Assembly: GCF_001625215.2 (NCBI RefSeq) | Contig: NC_030381.2 | Span: forward strand, 43,646,689 to 43,710,688 | DNA length: 64,000 bases | Direction of reading: 5' to 3' | DNA from: Daucus carota subsp. sativus | Lineage: Eukaryota > Streptophyta > Magnoliopsida > Apiales > Apiaceae | In this document: in pieces, positions 10,760-23,028 of the stretch | Numbering within the stretch: the stretch's first letter is position 1 | Layout: every line of letters begins with the position of its first letter | Position numbers and translations under genes: made by a program | The notes under the pieces: model-generated | Told to the model about the DNA's origin: nothing | Databases searched by the model: none | Seen by the model: the letters and a program-made list of their open reading frames with translations, nothing else

Positions 10760-13674
10760 CTACCTAAATGCTGCTAGCGGAGTCGGGGAAATCGGAACCT
10801 TGAAAGTCCTTAATTCTTTGCACACATGATCCAGCATGCCCAAAAAGTCTCTAACAATCACGAATATACGTAAGGGATTGGCTTCATCTTTGCTTACATT
10901 GCCATGGAAGTACTCAGTTATTTCCTTTACATGTAATAGCACTACGCTCTCATCTTCTTGCAACTCCCTCAAATTTTTTTCTGCATTATTTAAGAATGAT
11001 CTCATTGCCTGCACAAAGTTTCCACTTTTTTCCTCTTTCGACAAGTCTTTGTTCACCAAATGCTGTAACTTTGTCATTCCATCTGATAAGGTCGAAACAG
11101 AGCTTGCAATGACATCGATATCTAGAGTAGCTGTCTTCTTGACATTGTACAGCTCTGTTGACAAGCCAGAAACAAGATCCAGGCCCATCTTTCTGTAAGT
11201 TTCTTCGCAGTTCTCAACGTTTTTGCTCTTGTTCTTTTGATTGTTAATTTTTCCAATGATGCTTTCGGAGACTTTGATTCCTTCTGCTCGTACTATTTCT
11301 TGGACAACAAAGTGAAGCAATGTGGTTTTTCCATCAGTTCCTTTTACATCAGCAAGCTTAAGGAGAGCATCCAGCTTGAATGCTCTGGCTCCTCCCCTGG
11401 TTGTTCCAACATTCATTCTGTTTCCTGTCTTCAGCACTGCCTCGAGTAATTTGAGGAAGAGCCGGCTTGATCTCAGTTCCTTGCAGGCATCCTAGAAAGG
11501 TAAGACATGTTTTCTCAGAATTATATATTGAAGTAAAAGAGCCTGGATAACATTAGGGTTCCCCTCCAATCTTGTCAGATCATAACGGAAGAGGGAACGA
11601 TAGACATTAAACTTGGGGAGTAAAGTATCAGGGGTGCCAGTTGTTATACCTCTAACATTGAGAAGGACTTCCTGAGATGAACTACCTCATCTTCAAATGT
11701 TTCTTTGTAAAGCATGGCTTCAATCCTCAAAAATGCATAAGGTATGTTAAGCATTTTCTTTACAAATTTCTCCGCTGAGCCTAGTTGGTTAATGTCTCCT
11801 TTATAGCTTGCAAGATCTCCCTCTTCTTCTTTAGTCGGTTCCATCTTAATCAGTGCCTCTAGTTGTTGCAAAGTCAAGCCTGTCCCTGCATCAACCATAA
11901 CAAAAATAAAATAAACTTCTTGATTTATATCTGATCCTACTGGTGTTTATTTTTGTGAAATAAAATTTACAGGTTTGTACCTTGCATTAGTGCATCACAG
12001 ACTTGTTCAGCAGTCACATTCAAGGCTTTTGAGAGTATGGTAATATTTTGCAGTCGTTTTGGCTCGAGAACATGCTTGCTTGGAGAAGGACTTTTGCTCT
12101 TTGTGTCCTCATTATTCATTGAAGTCTTCAAATTGTAGCCAAAGAGTGACTCAATCATCTCCTCATCAAATCTGTACTTAAAATTCATCAATATTTTATA
12201 TAACTCTTGAAAGGAAGTTGAATATGAGCAGAACAGAAAAGATTACTTACTCAAATGAGCTTGATCGCAGCTTGTCCCATACCATTGATTGATCAGGTGA
12301 AGCTCTAACTTTGTCCCAGTGAAGTGGTTTCAGCTTAGCTAATGGGACACCATCTTTGCTCAGTGGAATTTGTTGTGGAAGTGGCGGTGGCGGTGGACCA
12401 TTTTGTGGATTTCCATACCCTTTTGTAGGCGGAGGAGGGATTGGTGGTCGAGGAATTCCAATTGGAGCTTTTGAAAGATTTTGATTAGACCCTGAAGAGG
12501 AATAAGAATTTTTAGGTGATAATAAGTTCAGCAATGTGGAGGAACTTGGGCTCGTAGATACCCTTTCTGTGGAACAAGAGGTGGAGCTAGAAGGAAAAAT
12601 GTCTGTCCTAGCAAGCAGAGGCAGTGGTGGTGGAGGAGGACATGACAGAGATTTTAAGACTGGGGTAGGGGATGAGACTCCGGAGTTCACTGGGGAGGCT
12701 AAAGCATTCGACACATTAGAGGAAACAACTTCAGAAGTATCACTAACTGTACCTGCTGAAGCATTGGAAAGTCTAGCATTCGATGAATGTGAATTGCATA
12801 AAGAATGGAAAGACTCATCATCAGATGAATGAGCTTCATCAGGAGTATCGTTCACACGAAACTGAGAGCTACAACCAATTGGTTCATGCTTGATCCTTTT
12901 ATCAGCTTCATTTACTGATACAGTTTCTCTACTAACCAAAGAATCAGCATTAACAGAATCCCAAGCTTTGATAGTAAAAGGTTGCGGCTCTAAGGCGCTT
13001 TCAATCGTATTCAGATAAAACAGGTCAGGGCCTGGATCAGAAGTTACCTTTCTCACTGAATTCTGAGAATTAACAACATACTTTGACACACTTCTTGTCC
13101 CTCCCTCAGTGCTATGCACTACCGACACTGTACTTGTTGATCTTCTCCTTTTTCGGATTTTTTTGCATCCCCATGTAAGGCCAATCCCACATAGCACAAA
13201 TGTGGCACTAGTAGACACAAGAATTGCTACCAATTTTCTTCTACCACTATTTTTTCCTTCATTGTTCACGTGCATCTTCTGAAACGGCACAGTCACACGT
13301 GGCAGGAGATCAGACCTCGGTGAAAGATGATGATGAGAATGTACATGAAGAGGCAAGGCCCGAGCCGGAGCAGGAGCTGAAACTTCAGAGGGACAAGGGG
13401 CTTGTGCACCATATCTAAATTTAGCTCTATAATATGACTCTTTTCTTGTCATGAAACTCCTCAGGCCAAGCAAAGCTCTGAACTTCCCAAAACTCAATCC
13501 TATATTTTCGCCTCCTACTTTTCTGATATGATAAATTTTTTCCCCATCTTGTCGACTTCGAACATCAAAAAATGATGCCTCATTCAATACAGCACCATGA
13601 AACAAAAAGTGGAATGATGTGAGCAAAAAGATGATCAAGAAAATCATGTGGATGATCTGATATCCATACCCCAT
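10760..13674 (-). CDS. Class I formin (FH2 protein), complete, about 860 aa
   Basis: Membrane-anchored actin nucleator of plants. Exons read on the minus strand: 13674-12251, 12171-11981, 11885-11650 and 11491-10760; joined they give 860 codons plus stop with frame kept. Domains in order: signal peptide (about 1-28), His/Pro-rich extracellular part, one transmembrane helix (about 148-170, [19 protein letters not shown]) followed by a basic stop (KKIRKRRR), a serine-rich linker, a poly-proline FH1 ([30 protein letters not shown]), then FH2. FH2 starts at [20 protein letters not shown] and includes [30 protein letters not shown] and [12 protein letters not shown]. This fits the plant class I layout and length. 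A plus-strand ORF at 12536-12832 is its antisense shadow. No lesion visible. Confidence 0.93.
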
Positions 13675-15208
13675 GATTGTTCTTTAAAAGTTCTTGCTCA
13701 CCTAGATATTAATGTGTATGTACATGAATTTACAACACTAGCCTATTTCATCTTCTAATCAATCTACCTTTAGCTTCTGCATATGAGTGTAGCAAGAATA
13801 TCTTATGAGTCCAAATTCACAAGCACATAAAGAAGGAGATATAAAGAGAGACTTTAATGCTACTCCAAGATATCCCTGAGCCTGGTAGTTGTAGTTTGTA
13901 CTAAACCCTTATTACTTTCTCATCTCATTTTCTCTTGTCTTTTCTCTCCTCCATTAATACACTACTTAGAAGCTTCTCAGCTTCCCTTTGCAGGCATAAG
14001 CATAGAGAATTCTTGCCCTAAACCCGAAACCCGAAAGTGACCCGAAAATCACCCGATTGATACGAAATGGACCCGAAATGATCCGAAATCAGAATTTCGT
14101 TTCTAATAACTTCTATATTCAATTTTGAGTGATTTTAGCTTGACCCGATTGCTGACACGAACACGACCCGTTACCCGAAATTGTCACCCCTAATTATATA
14201 GTGTAAGTTAAAATTTCCGTAACCTTTTAAAAATAAAATTATGTACGTTTTTTTTTGAATATCCCAAGAGGTGTGACACGGAAGAGTTATGATCAGTGTG
14301 ATCTTGGTTCTTGTCCCTTGTAATATGACTTGCTAGAGTCAACAACAGGAACCCATAAAAGCAGAGCAAATGTCTGTTTCCATAGGCTTTACACGAAAAC
14401 AGAGTTTACTAGGTTATGCAATTAGCATTGATGGTCTGGTGAAGATATAAATATTTAGAGCTGGCATTGACCTAATTACAGTGGTCTCTTTCAACTCAGC
14501 TAACCAAAGTGACCACATTTGAGAAGGAGAGTACATGCGCAGCAACTCAACCGACACCGTTTACTGGTAACATACGGGGCACAATTTATTTATGTTTGTG
14601 AGGATTAGAGAGCGTGCGTTGGTTTGTATACTTGCTGTATTGCCTTGGCTTATCCGCTACTTGGGGGACTCACATGCAGTGGTTTGTGCTCAAATAAGCG
14701 ACTTGGACATTTTATCTCACCGTTTCTGCATACAAGCTCCAATTTGTTGCGGAGACGAATATAATTTCAATCAACAACTATCTCGTTATACGTTACAAAT
14801 TTCAACTCCATTTTATGAATAAAATGTTACGGATTAATCAATCTACAAAACTGCTCGTTACAAATGGTTACTAATCTAGCTAGCATTGAACTTGGTAAAA
14901 TGAAATGATTGAATTGAATACAATCAAATGACGATACAGCGACCGCCACAGTGTACGCCTCCCACTACAGTGCTCGAATCTCATCATTACAAAATACAAG
15001 AAGAATAGGATAAAAAGCATGCACAAATCCCAAAAGGACACAGAAAAGGACAGTTTATACACCAAACAGACAACCATGCTGGGGAGCAGGTATGGACCCG
15101 CGCCCGCCACTGTAGCTACAGTGACGGATAAGGGCCTATATAAAGAGCTCCCCAGCCAAAATGAAAGGTAAGTCCAATTTCTCTCACAAAACTCTCCCCA
15201 CAAAACAT
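13675..15208. other. Formin upstream region and spacer
   Basis: Holds the formin 5'UTR and promoter; CT-rich text near 13910-13990 lies a few hundred bases before the start codon. Nothing else coding is convincing. A hAT-like remnant is listed separately. Confidence 0.5.
14025..14193. mobile_element. Truncated hAT-like remnant
   Basis: Repeats of ACCCGAAA with a right end GTCACCCCTA, the complement of the TAGGGGTGAC start seen in plant hAT elements. A matching left terminus is not present, so the copy appears truncated on the left. Confidence 0.35.
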
Positions 15209-16509
15209 AGGGATGAGGGTTAATTATCAAGTTGGTCACTGAAGTGAGCTTAATGTATCAAGTTGGTCACTGAACTCAAAACGGTATCAAGATAGTCACT
15301 AAAGTCACCATAAATGTCTAGGGATGGGCATTAATCCCGACCCGCCCGATCCCCACCCGATCCCCGCACCGAATGGTGCGGGGATTCGGGGATTTTTTCG
15401 GGTACGGGCCGGGGAACGGGGATGACTTTGAAAAAAAATCGGGGATCGGGTCGGGTACGGTTTTTCACATTCCCCCGGCCCGATCCCCGAACCTCGACCC
15501 GATTTCCCCCGATTGTCGACCCGATCCTCGGCCCGATTATTATATTATAGATTATATGTTATATATAATATAAATATATACATATATATATTGTAATCAT
15601 TTATTAACATGTTTATATACCTCTCTAGGTCAACTTCAGTCATGGATTTTCACATGTTTATAATCATTTATTAACATATTTATATACCTCTTTAATATAA
15701 TTAAATTTATTGAAATAAATTTTAATATTTATTCTTATTAATATAATCTTAAAACTAAAATGGTCATAATTAAATCATTAAAGATTTGTTTATTAAAATG
15801 ATTAGGTATTAATTAGACATATTAGAAACTAATCGTAATTATGAATTTAAGTATTTAAATAGAAATTTTAGTTTAAATTAAAAATACCCGAATCACCGCG
15901 GGTATCCCCGAATCTCGATTGGGCCGGGGATGAGGATCGAAAAATAATCCCCGATGGGGATCGGGTCGGGGATGGGGATTGAGTTTGGATTCGGGGATCG
16001 GGGCCGGGTATAGCAATCCCCGACCCGAAGGGGCCCGATGCCCATCCCTATAAATGTCAAACAAGTACCTTGAAATATGAGTTTAAGTAGTAAAAATATT
16101 ATTTATAAAATTTTACACATTTTTTTTAAATGTTACCACAACCAACTAAAAAGTTATGACTTCTAGTAATTAAAATAATATATTTATATTTTATCAAGTT
16201 TATTTATTATTTATATTTTATTAAATAGTTATTTTTTTGTTTTAATTAAAAATAAATAATAAATAAACTTGATAAAATCTAAATATATTATCATAAATAT
16301 TAGAAGTCATAAACTTTTACTTGGTTTTGGTAACATTCAAAAATAATGTGTAAAAGTTTATAAATAATATTTTTAGTGCTTGAACTTATATTTCAAGATA
16401 CCTGCTTGATATTTATGGCCACTTCAGTGACCATCTTGATACCGTTTTGAGTTCAGTGACCAATTTGATACATCAAGCCCACTTCAGTGACCAACTAGAT
16501 AATTAACCC
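15209..16509. mobile_element. Mutator-like foldback element, interrupted by a hAT insertion
   Basis: The perfect 9-bp duplication ACAAAACAT flanks the unit (15200-15208 and 16510-16518), as for Mutator-like elements. The left arm begins AGGGATGAGGGTTAATTATC; the right arm, complemented, begins GGGTTAATTATCTAG, so the outermost 8 bp are missing or extra on one side. The arms pair through TCAAGTTGGTCACTGAA, CTCAAAACGGTATCAAGAT, the CCATAAAT block and on into the AT-rich middle, making almost the whole unit a foldback. Without the nested hAT (15319-16058 including one duplication copy) it is about 560 bp. No transposase. Confidence 0.85.
15319..16050. mobile_element. hAT-type element nested in the foldback, 732 bp
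   Basis: Terminal inverted repeats TAGGGATGGGCA and TGCCCATCCCTA, with the perfect 8-bp duplication TAAATGTC at 15311-15318 and 16051-16058. Subterminal ends are packed with GGGGATCGGG and its complement; the centre is AT-rich and non-coding. The same family recurs at 50655-51298. Several apparent ORFs here (Arg/Pro-rich) are translations of the GC-rich subterminal repeats. Confidence 0.92.
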
Positions 16510-16559
16510 ACAAAACATATCACACCACGCATATTTAGAGTTCAGGCCCTCTGATTACC

Positions 16560-16700
16560 CTACTTGTCAAGCATTTCGATCACTGATTATCATGTCGGAG
16601 GCGCTTCACGGGACACACCCCCGTGCGGCATTGTTTTGTAGATTAGGTTGCGACCTGTGCTTCCCGGAATAATGCATTGGAATCTTAGATGATAAAAGGA
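16560..16700 (+). mobile_element. LTR fragment related to the 3' LTR at 62.6-63.25 kb
   Basis: CGGAGGCGCTTCACGGG, then CCCCCGTGCGGCATTGTTTTGTAG, parallels the LTR text near 63131-63178 (CCGGAGGCGCTTTGGGG, then CCGCCGGCGTTGTTTTGTAGG). It looks like the R/U5 part of a related but diverged Ty3/gypsy LTR; no internal region or other end is recognisable. Confidence 0.5.
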
Positions 16701-18106
16701 GTTATCACACGTATTGAAATTTTTGACAGTAGATCCATAATTAAAAAAAAGTGATATTTTCAAAAGAAATACAATCAAAGATATCCAATATCTTATTACT
16801 AGTAATATGATATTAGATATCTTTAAAATATTATTCCATGTGTTCAACTGTCAATTTATCAAGACACGTGTTATAAAGAAACTGTTAGATGAGGGGAGGC
16901 ATTTGGATCGGTGACAGTGGTGGTTTTTGGAATATTAGACTCCGACTCTCCGAGTGTCAAAACTGGAAATAGATTCAGCTTAGGGTAAATTGTAAAGGAC
17001 CGTGGTCTGGACGACAGAGGCTCAGTTTTGTTATACGTGTCGTCCAGATGATTTTTGTGTCGTCCAGTACTAAAAACCTCACGACAAACGATCTGAATGA
17101 TAAACTTTTATCTCGTCCAGCTGTTTAACTTCCATCCAGAGGTTAACAAATGAGCCCTTAGATTTGTATTATATGTTTATTATGTCTTGTTGTGATGAAT
17201 CTTGGACTGAAATATTGGGCTACAAAAATAATGGGGTGGTTATAAATACAACTTGTTGGGTTGGGTAAATATAACATGTTGGGTTGGGTTAGTGAGATCC
17301 AAAACGGCCATCTTACAAATATATCATGAAACTCCAACATAGAGCCCGCAAGAATATTAGTAATATCTACCGGAGGAGCAGCAATGAAATTGTACAAATG
17401 GACTAAAAGCAGCAATGAAGTAGTACAAGTGTACAACAGTTATTGTAGGTTGAAGATATTGTGGCACCGTCCGATGTGTTTTTGTAATTTTTTAAAAGAT
17501 ATATTTCAAGCTAATAATTTTTTTTAAAGTAATACCCCTCGGACCGGGAAAAATTATTACTTTATTAAATTTATTATTTTATCGATATAATAATATTTTA
17601 TTATTTTATCGATAAGGTAATATTTTATTATTTTACTAAAATTTTTATATGTTTATAAATTATATTTCATTATTGTTAAAAACAAGAATCAATCAAACGC
17701 AATGTATTTGATTTAAAATTACTTTTATAATAATTAATCATATGTGAAAACTAAATTTATGCATCCATTAGATGGAGTATACATATTACAACATGAGCAA
17801 AACATACCGGAGTTATTTATCCTTTACATAAATTCAAGGATGAGGTTATTTTTTGTCCTGGTGGAAAGAATAAACAAGCTACTATAGATTCATATTCTAA
17901 AAAGGATTAAATTTTGAATTCATATATATATATATATATATATAATTCATGAATTATTATTACTTTACATATTACCCGGGCCTTTAGTGAATTTCTAAAT
18001 GTTTTATTATCTTATGCTTTCAGCGAAAAATAATACTTTATGACATTGACCCAAGTTGACACCGACAAAATTTATTAATTAAATGAGGTTATTACTTTAC
18101 TGGATA
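16701..18106. other. AT-rich spacer, no gene
   Basis: Contains several CGTCCAG copies around 17000-17130 and an (AT)n run at about 17923-17942. No coding or RNA feature recognised. Confidence 0.45.
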
Positions 18107-18340
18107 CTCCCTCCATCCCAAAGTAGATGACCCCGTTGACTTTGGGCACACAGTTTAAGGTTCATTGACCGCATAGCTACATGACTTATTTTTAAAATTT
18201 TATTTTTGCAAATAAATATTTAAATATGAAATTTTTATTTACAAAAGAAAAAATAAAAAAATAAATTTCGGAAATAGACGGTCAATGCCTTTAAAGTTAC
18301 GTGCCCAAAATCAACGGTATCATCTAATCTGGGATGGAGG
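18107..18340. mobile_element. Stowaway-like MITE
   Basis: Terminal inverted repeats CTCCCTCCATCCCAAAGTAG and (complement of the right end) CCTCCATCCCAGATTAGATG, with TA on both sides (18105-18106, 18341-18342). Length 234 bp, AT-rich and non-coding. TA duplications with CTCCCTCCGTCCC-type ends are the Stowaway/Mariner signature. Confidence 0.8.
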
Positions 18341-18342
18341 TA

Positions 18343-19256
18343 TTATTACTTAATCGAACCTTAAACTGAAACCTATGCGGTGGTTTGAGGAAGGACACTC
18401 TTTTGTTAGAAACTTATCATTCGTGATTTGATTTCTTTCTATTAGACTTCGGCACATTACCCCTCCCTTTGGCACGAGTTTGTCTTGCCGGGGAATAAAA
18501 GCCAGCGACTGCTAGTTTAAATAGACACATTACATACTCTGTACGCAACAGAGACATTAATATCTAAAGAAAATAATTACTCAACGGAATATGATATGTG
18601 GTGGACACCGAACTCAGTTTTATGTTTTTGTAGAACTATCATAATTTTCCAATTGACTTTTAAATATAATATAACGGAATGTCTAACCTCCTGTGCCCTT
18701 AGACACAGGATAAGTCATAATTAATGTGATTAACAATTTTTTTCTTTGCATAGTTATTAGTGTATATACAAAAACATTCAAAACTTTATTAAATATTATC
18801 TATACATATACTTTTGATTTATTTTTCAAATTTTAAATTTATTAATAAAATATTATTTTATTTCAAAAAAAATGTGAAAACATAGATTTATTATTTTTGT
18901 CATATTTTATATAAATTTTTTTAATATATTTCATCCCACAAATAATATTGAGCCCCCCTGCATATACACTATTTTTCTAATTAAAATTAATATTCAAACT
19001 AAAACCAGCCAATTTTATATTTAGTAGTAAATTTATGATTTTTTATTATTTTAACAATAATAAAAAAATATAATTGACTAAAATTATAATACAATACATG
19101 AATAGATAAATATCAAATTAACTTGGTAAGTAAGCATTTGATTTTTCTAGTTAGTAATTAATGCGTTGCTGACTTGCTGCGTGCTGTATTGCATGATCTA
19201 CAGAAAACTAGGGCCAATAAATGTTCTAAACACAGGTTAGACAAGCCCATAATATA
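18343..19256. other. AT-rich spacer, no gene
   Basis: No ORF of note. Text around 18690-18715 (CTCCTGTGCCCTTAGACACAG) is repeat-like but unbounded. Confidence 0.4.
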
Positions 19257-20824
19257 AGAGGTAATTGCATATCGCACCCCCTAAGTATCATTCAAAAACG
19301 ATAGAGTACCGATACTTTAAGAAACTCAACTCGCACCCTTTATCTTTACTTCTCAAAACCGAGATGCACCCCCTGCCGTTAACTTCCGTTAACTCGGTGC
19401 ACTCCGTTAAATCATTATATATAAAATTGCAATTCGGACCCCCTAACTTACGTTCAAAAACGATATGGTATCCATATTTTTGAAAACTCGAATCGCACCA
19501 TCTATTTTTACATCTCAGGAACGATACGCACCCCCTCCGTTAAATTCCGCTACCTTCGTTAAAATTCTCCCCCGTCTCAATTTACATGGCCCTTTTGCTT
19601 TTTGAGGAGTTAAATTGACTAATTTTTTACTAACTATTTGAAAATATGTGTTTATTATTTTAGAAAATAGAAAGTTACATATTAAAATAGACTAGATTTA
19701 ATTTTTGATGATATTTTTTTAAATTTTTTTGATCAATTTTTCCAAACAAAATAATTAAAATTTATATATAAATTTTAATCAATAGATAAATTTATGTATT
19801 ATTTATAATAAATATCACATGATATTTATTTTTTATATTTAAAATAGTGTATATTAAGTACCTAATACACATGTCACTAAAAATTTAAAATCATTCAATA
19901 TGTAAAATCATTTTGACTTGGGGATAACTTAATTAAACAAAAATTTTAAAAAAAAATATCATCAAAAAGTAAATCTAGTCTATTTGTTTTCGCAAATAAT
20001 ACAGGGTCCGAATTTCACAAATAATAGAGGTAATTGCAATTCGGATCCCCTACTATTTACCTCTATTAAAATAGGCTAGATTTACTTTTTGATTAAACGA
20101 CAAGATGCTTATATAAAAAGCACATTATACCTAACTTACGTTCAAAAACGATATTATACCTGTACTTTTGGAAACCCAAATCTCACCACCTATCTTTACA
20201 ACGATACGCACCTCCTCCGTTGAATTCCGTTACCTTCCGTTAAAATACTCCTCCGTCTCAATTTACATGTCCCTTGTCAAATTGATTAATTTTTGACCAA
20301 CTATTAAAAAAATATTTATTTATTATTTTAGGAAATAGAAAGTTACATATTAAAATATACTTTCTAGCCTGTTTTAATAGAGGTATCTAGTCTATTTTAA
20401 TATGTAAATTTCTATTTTCTAAAATAATAAATACATATTTTCAAATAGTTGGTAAAAAATTAGTCAATTTAACTCCTCAAAAAGCAAAAGGGACATGTAA
20501 ATTGAGACGGGGGAGAATTTTAACGGAAGGTAGCGGAATTTAACGGAGGGAGTGCGTATCGTTCCTGAGATGTAAAAATAGGTGGTTCGATTCGAGTTTT
20601 CAAAAATATGGATACAATATCGTTTTTGAACGTAAGTTAGGGGGTCCGAATTGCAATTATATATATACTGACTTAACGGAGTGCACTGAGTTAACGGAAG
20701 TTAACGGCAGGGGGTGCATATCGGTTTTGAGAAGTAAAGATAAGGGGTGCGAGTTGAGTTTCTTAAAGTATCGGTACTCTATCGTTTTTGAACAATACTT
20801 AGGGGGTGCGATATGCGATTACCT
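19257..20824. mobile_element. Large composite foldback element, 1.57 kb
   Basis: Flanked by the perfect 9-bp duplication CATAATATA (19248-19256 and 20825-20833). The left arm starts AGAGGTAATTGCATATCGCA; the right arm complemented starts AGGTAATCGCATATCGCA. About 450 bp of each arm pair almost base for base, through CTCAACTCGCACCC, CCGTTAACTTCCGTTAACTC, ACGTTCAAAAACGATAT and CGTCTCAATTTACATG. A third, shorter copy of the arm text lies in the centre (about 20026-20270), so the unit was built by nesting. The 9-bp duplication suggests Mutator-type mobilisation. No coding capacity. Confidence 0.85.
20248..20515. mobile_element. Stowaway-like unit inside the foldback
   Basis: CTCCTCCGTCTCAATTTACA at the left faces TGTAAATTGAGACGGGGGAG at the right, with TA before the left end and a decayed AA after the right end. 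It forms part of the right arm of the larger foldback, and related text occurs in the left arm from about 19567. Confidence 0.5.
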
Positions 20825-20833
20825 CATAATATA

Positions 20834-21361
20834 ATATAGTAGTAGTAAGTTAGAACATTGTTATGGTTAGGAGTGTAAATTCCAACAATAATTATTATAT
20901 TCATTTTTAACATTATAATTTATTCTTATTTGAACTCCATTACGATGAAAATTCAAATTTAAATCGGAGAAAATGAAAATTTTATCATAAAATATATATT
21001 AAGAATTGTGTAATCACTCTTAAAATAGGGGAAAGAGAAGAGGCTCCGAATATTTTTAGAAGTCACTAAGAGTTGTTGAAATTCTATTTTTTTCTCATTC
21101 TCTTTATTTTTCAATTTAAGAACTTATTTAAGAGTCTTTTTAGTATCAGTTTGCTACACCCACTATCATTAATAAATTTAATGAAAATCGGGAGAATTAA
21201 AATCTCTAAGCTCAACGGGATCAATTTTCAATCCTACTGTCATAAAGTTACAGTTCACTGAACAAAGCTGTTGGTGAGTGGTGACCAACCTTGTCCTGGT
21301 TTATTGAAACTCACAGTTTCTGAATAAAAACTTCGAATCGAAAACTTGAACAAAACTCTAA
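20834..21361. other. Spacer, nothing recognised
   Basis: AT-rich, no supported gene. Confidence 0.4.
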
Positions 21362-21685
21362 GGTTGTGTTCACCTCATGGAATGAAATGAGGGGAGAATG
21401 GAATGAAACTATATGAACAAGTTTTATGAAGAAGAAAGTATGAGGCAATAATGATTAAATATGAGTGAGTTAAAATTTTTCATGAAGAAGATGAGAGGAA
21501 AAAATGATGAACAAATGAAATCAACATTCCTTTCAAATCATGTGGGTTGGATTTTTAGTTAAAATAGTTAGAATGGAATGAGTGAAGGAATGAAAATTAT
21601 AAACAATTTCACTAATCACTCACAATTTATAATATAAATATCATTTCATTCTCCCCTCATTCCATTCCATGAAGTGAACACAACC
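21362..21685. mobile_element. Tourist/PIF-Harbinger-like MITE
   Basis: GGTTGTGTTCAC at the left and GTGAACACAACC at the right form the inverted repeat, extended inward by ATGGAATGAAATGAGGGGAG and its mirror. TAA flanks both ends (21359-21361, 21686-21688), the 3-bp duplication of PIF/Harbinger. Length 324 bp, non-coding. Confidence 0.8.
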
Positions 21686-21688
21686 TAA

Positions 21689-22696
21689 GGGTCGTTTAGT
21701 TCACGGAGTGGTACAGGGTTGAAATGAGGAATCGGGTTAAGATGGTATATGAGGCTGAGGTATCATTCTTGATATCATGTGTTTGGTTGAGTGATAGAAT
21801 GAATATATTGAATTTAAATATTTTTAAATTATTATTTTTTTATTAATGAAAAATAATAATATAATTTTAATTTTATCCGATCTTGAGTTGTTGATATAAT
21901 TTTGTGTCAAGTATTTGATGTAATTGTATATAAAATAAAAATATTTTTATTCTTCACACCCATGTTCTATATCCACCTCCCCTAACCCATATGGGTTTTA
22001 ACGAATAAATTTTCAGTTTGGAATGAGGCAAACCCATACCTCATACCTGAAAAGCCTGAACCAGACCCGTAAGAGATGTTTACGGAATCAAATATCCTTA
22101 ATAGTGTTAATAGTGTTGGTAATCATAATGATTCTGGATTTTTTTATCTTCGTTAAACTTCTCATATAATATGAGTAGGATGTTGAGTTGTCTGGATGAC
22201 TGAATACAACGAAAAATCATAAACTTATGTTCATCTACTCACACGGACTTTTAGACAAGTTTTTTATATTATATCAAATTTTAAAAGAAAAACATGTAAA
22301 AATAGTGTTTCTATTTGTGTTTCAATAGTTTTTTTAAAATTGTGACAGACTATCCTGACTATTCGCTTTTAACGGAATATTTAGGTGTCAAGGTCACTGT
22401 AGACAAGGTCAATACTCAATACAAAGATAACAGGACCTCTGGTATCTGGTGAGTGGTGATGATAAAAGTATAAAGTTCCGTGCACGAAATAAAAAATGCT
22501 TGCTGTATACAAATAATTGAAATAACTGTAACGTAGTAGAACTAGTACTTCACAAATTTACAACCGCAGCTAGCTTCTGACTTCTGTGCTGAAACTTAGG
22601 TATGAAACATGTTCAATTTACCTGCAGGTCTAAAACAGCCTAATCAGTTCTGGATTAATCATGAAATTAATCTTTTTTGTTCAAATGTCCCTGTCA
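21689..22696. other. Spacer with possible second Tourist-like remnant
   Basis: GGGTCGTTTAGTTCACGG at 21689 looks like a Tourist left end, but no matching right end was found. The rest is AT-rich and non-coding. Confidence 0.4.
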
Positions 22697-22704
22697 CAGG
22701 CTCG

Positions 22705-22887
22705 CAGGGACAAATCCAGTAAGAGGTATGGGAACACGTGCCTCCTCTAAAAAAAATTTTGACCTTTTTTTCACCATTTTAAATTTTACAAAATTATAGA
22801 AGTGCCCCCCTGAAAATCTGAAAATATATAGGTGGTTTTAGAAAATTTGCTTGGTGCCCCCTAGGAAAATATCCTAGATCCGCTCTG
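22705..22887. mobile_element. Small hAT-like MITE in the PCC13-62-like promoter
   Basis: Left end CAGGGACAAATCCAG, right end CTAGATCCGCTCTG (complement CAGAGCGGATCTAG). Flanks caggctcg (22697-22704) and caggctcc (22888-22895) match 7 of 8 bases. Length 183 bp. It ends 141 bp before the start codon of the gene at 23029. Confidence 0.7.
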
Positions 22888-22925
22888 CAGGCTCCCATAG
22901 TCCCATAACACCATACATGCATGCA

Positions 22926-22944
22926 TAAATTCTATATATCCGGA
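22926..22944 (+). promoter_or_regulatory. Candidate TATA box of PCC13-62-like gene
   Basis: TTCTATATATCC lies about 90 bp before the start codon at 23029, a reasonable core-promoter position. It sits just downstream of the hAT-like insertion. Confidence 0.45.
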
Positions 22945-23028
22945 GTCCCTGCTCTCTGTAACACCAAAAAATAAAAAGAGAGAAACAATAGAACAACTGT
23001 ACTGTTGTAATATAATTCATTAGTTACT

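Noticed and set aside
12536-12832. 98-aa plus-strand ORF
   Set aside because: Antisense of the formin serine-rich linker, a shadow frame.
15373-16064. Arg/Pro/Asp-rich ORFs
   Set aside because: Translations of the GGGGATCGGG subterminal repeats of the nested hAT; the same kind occurs at 50,608-51,511.
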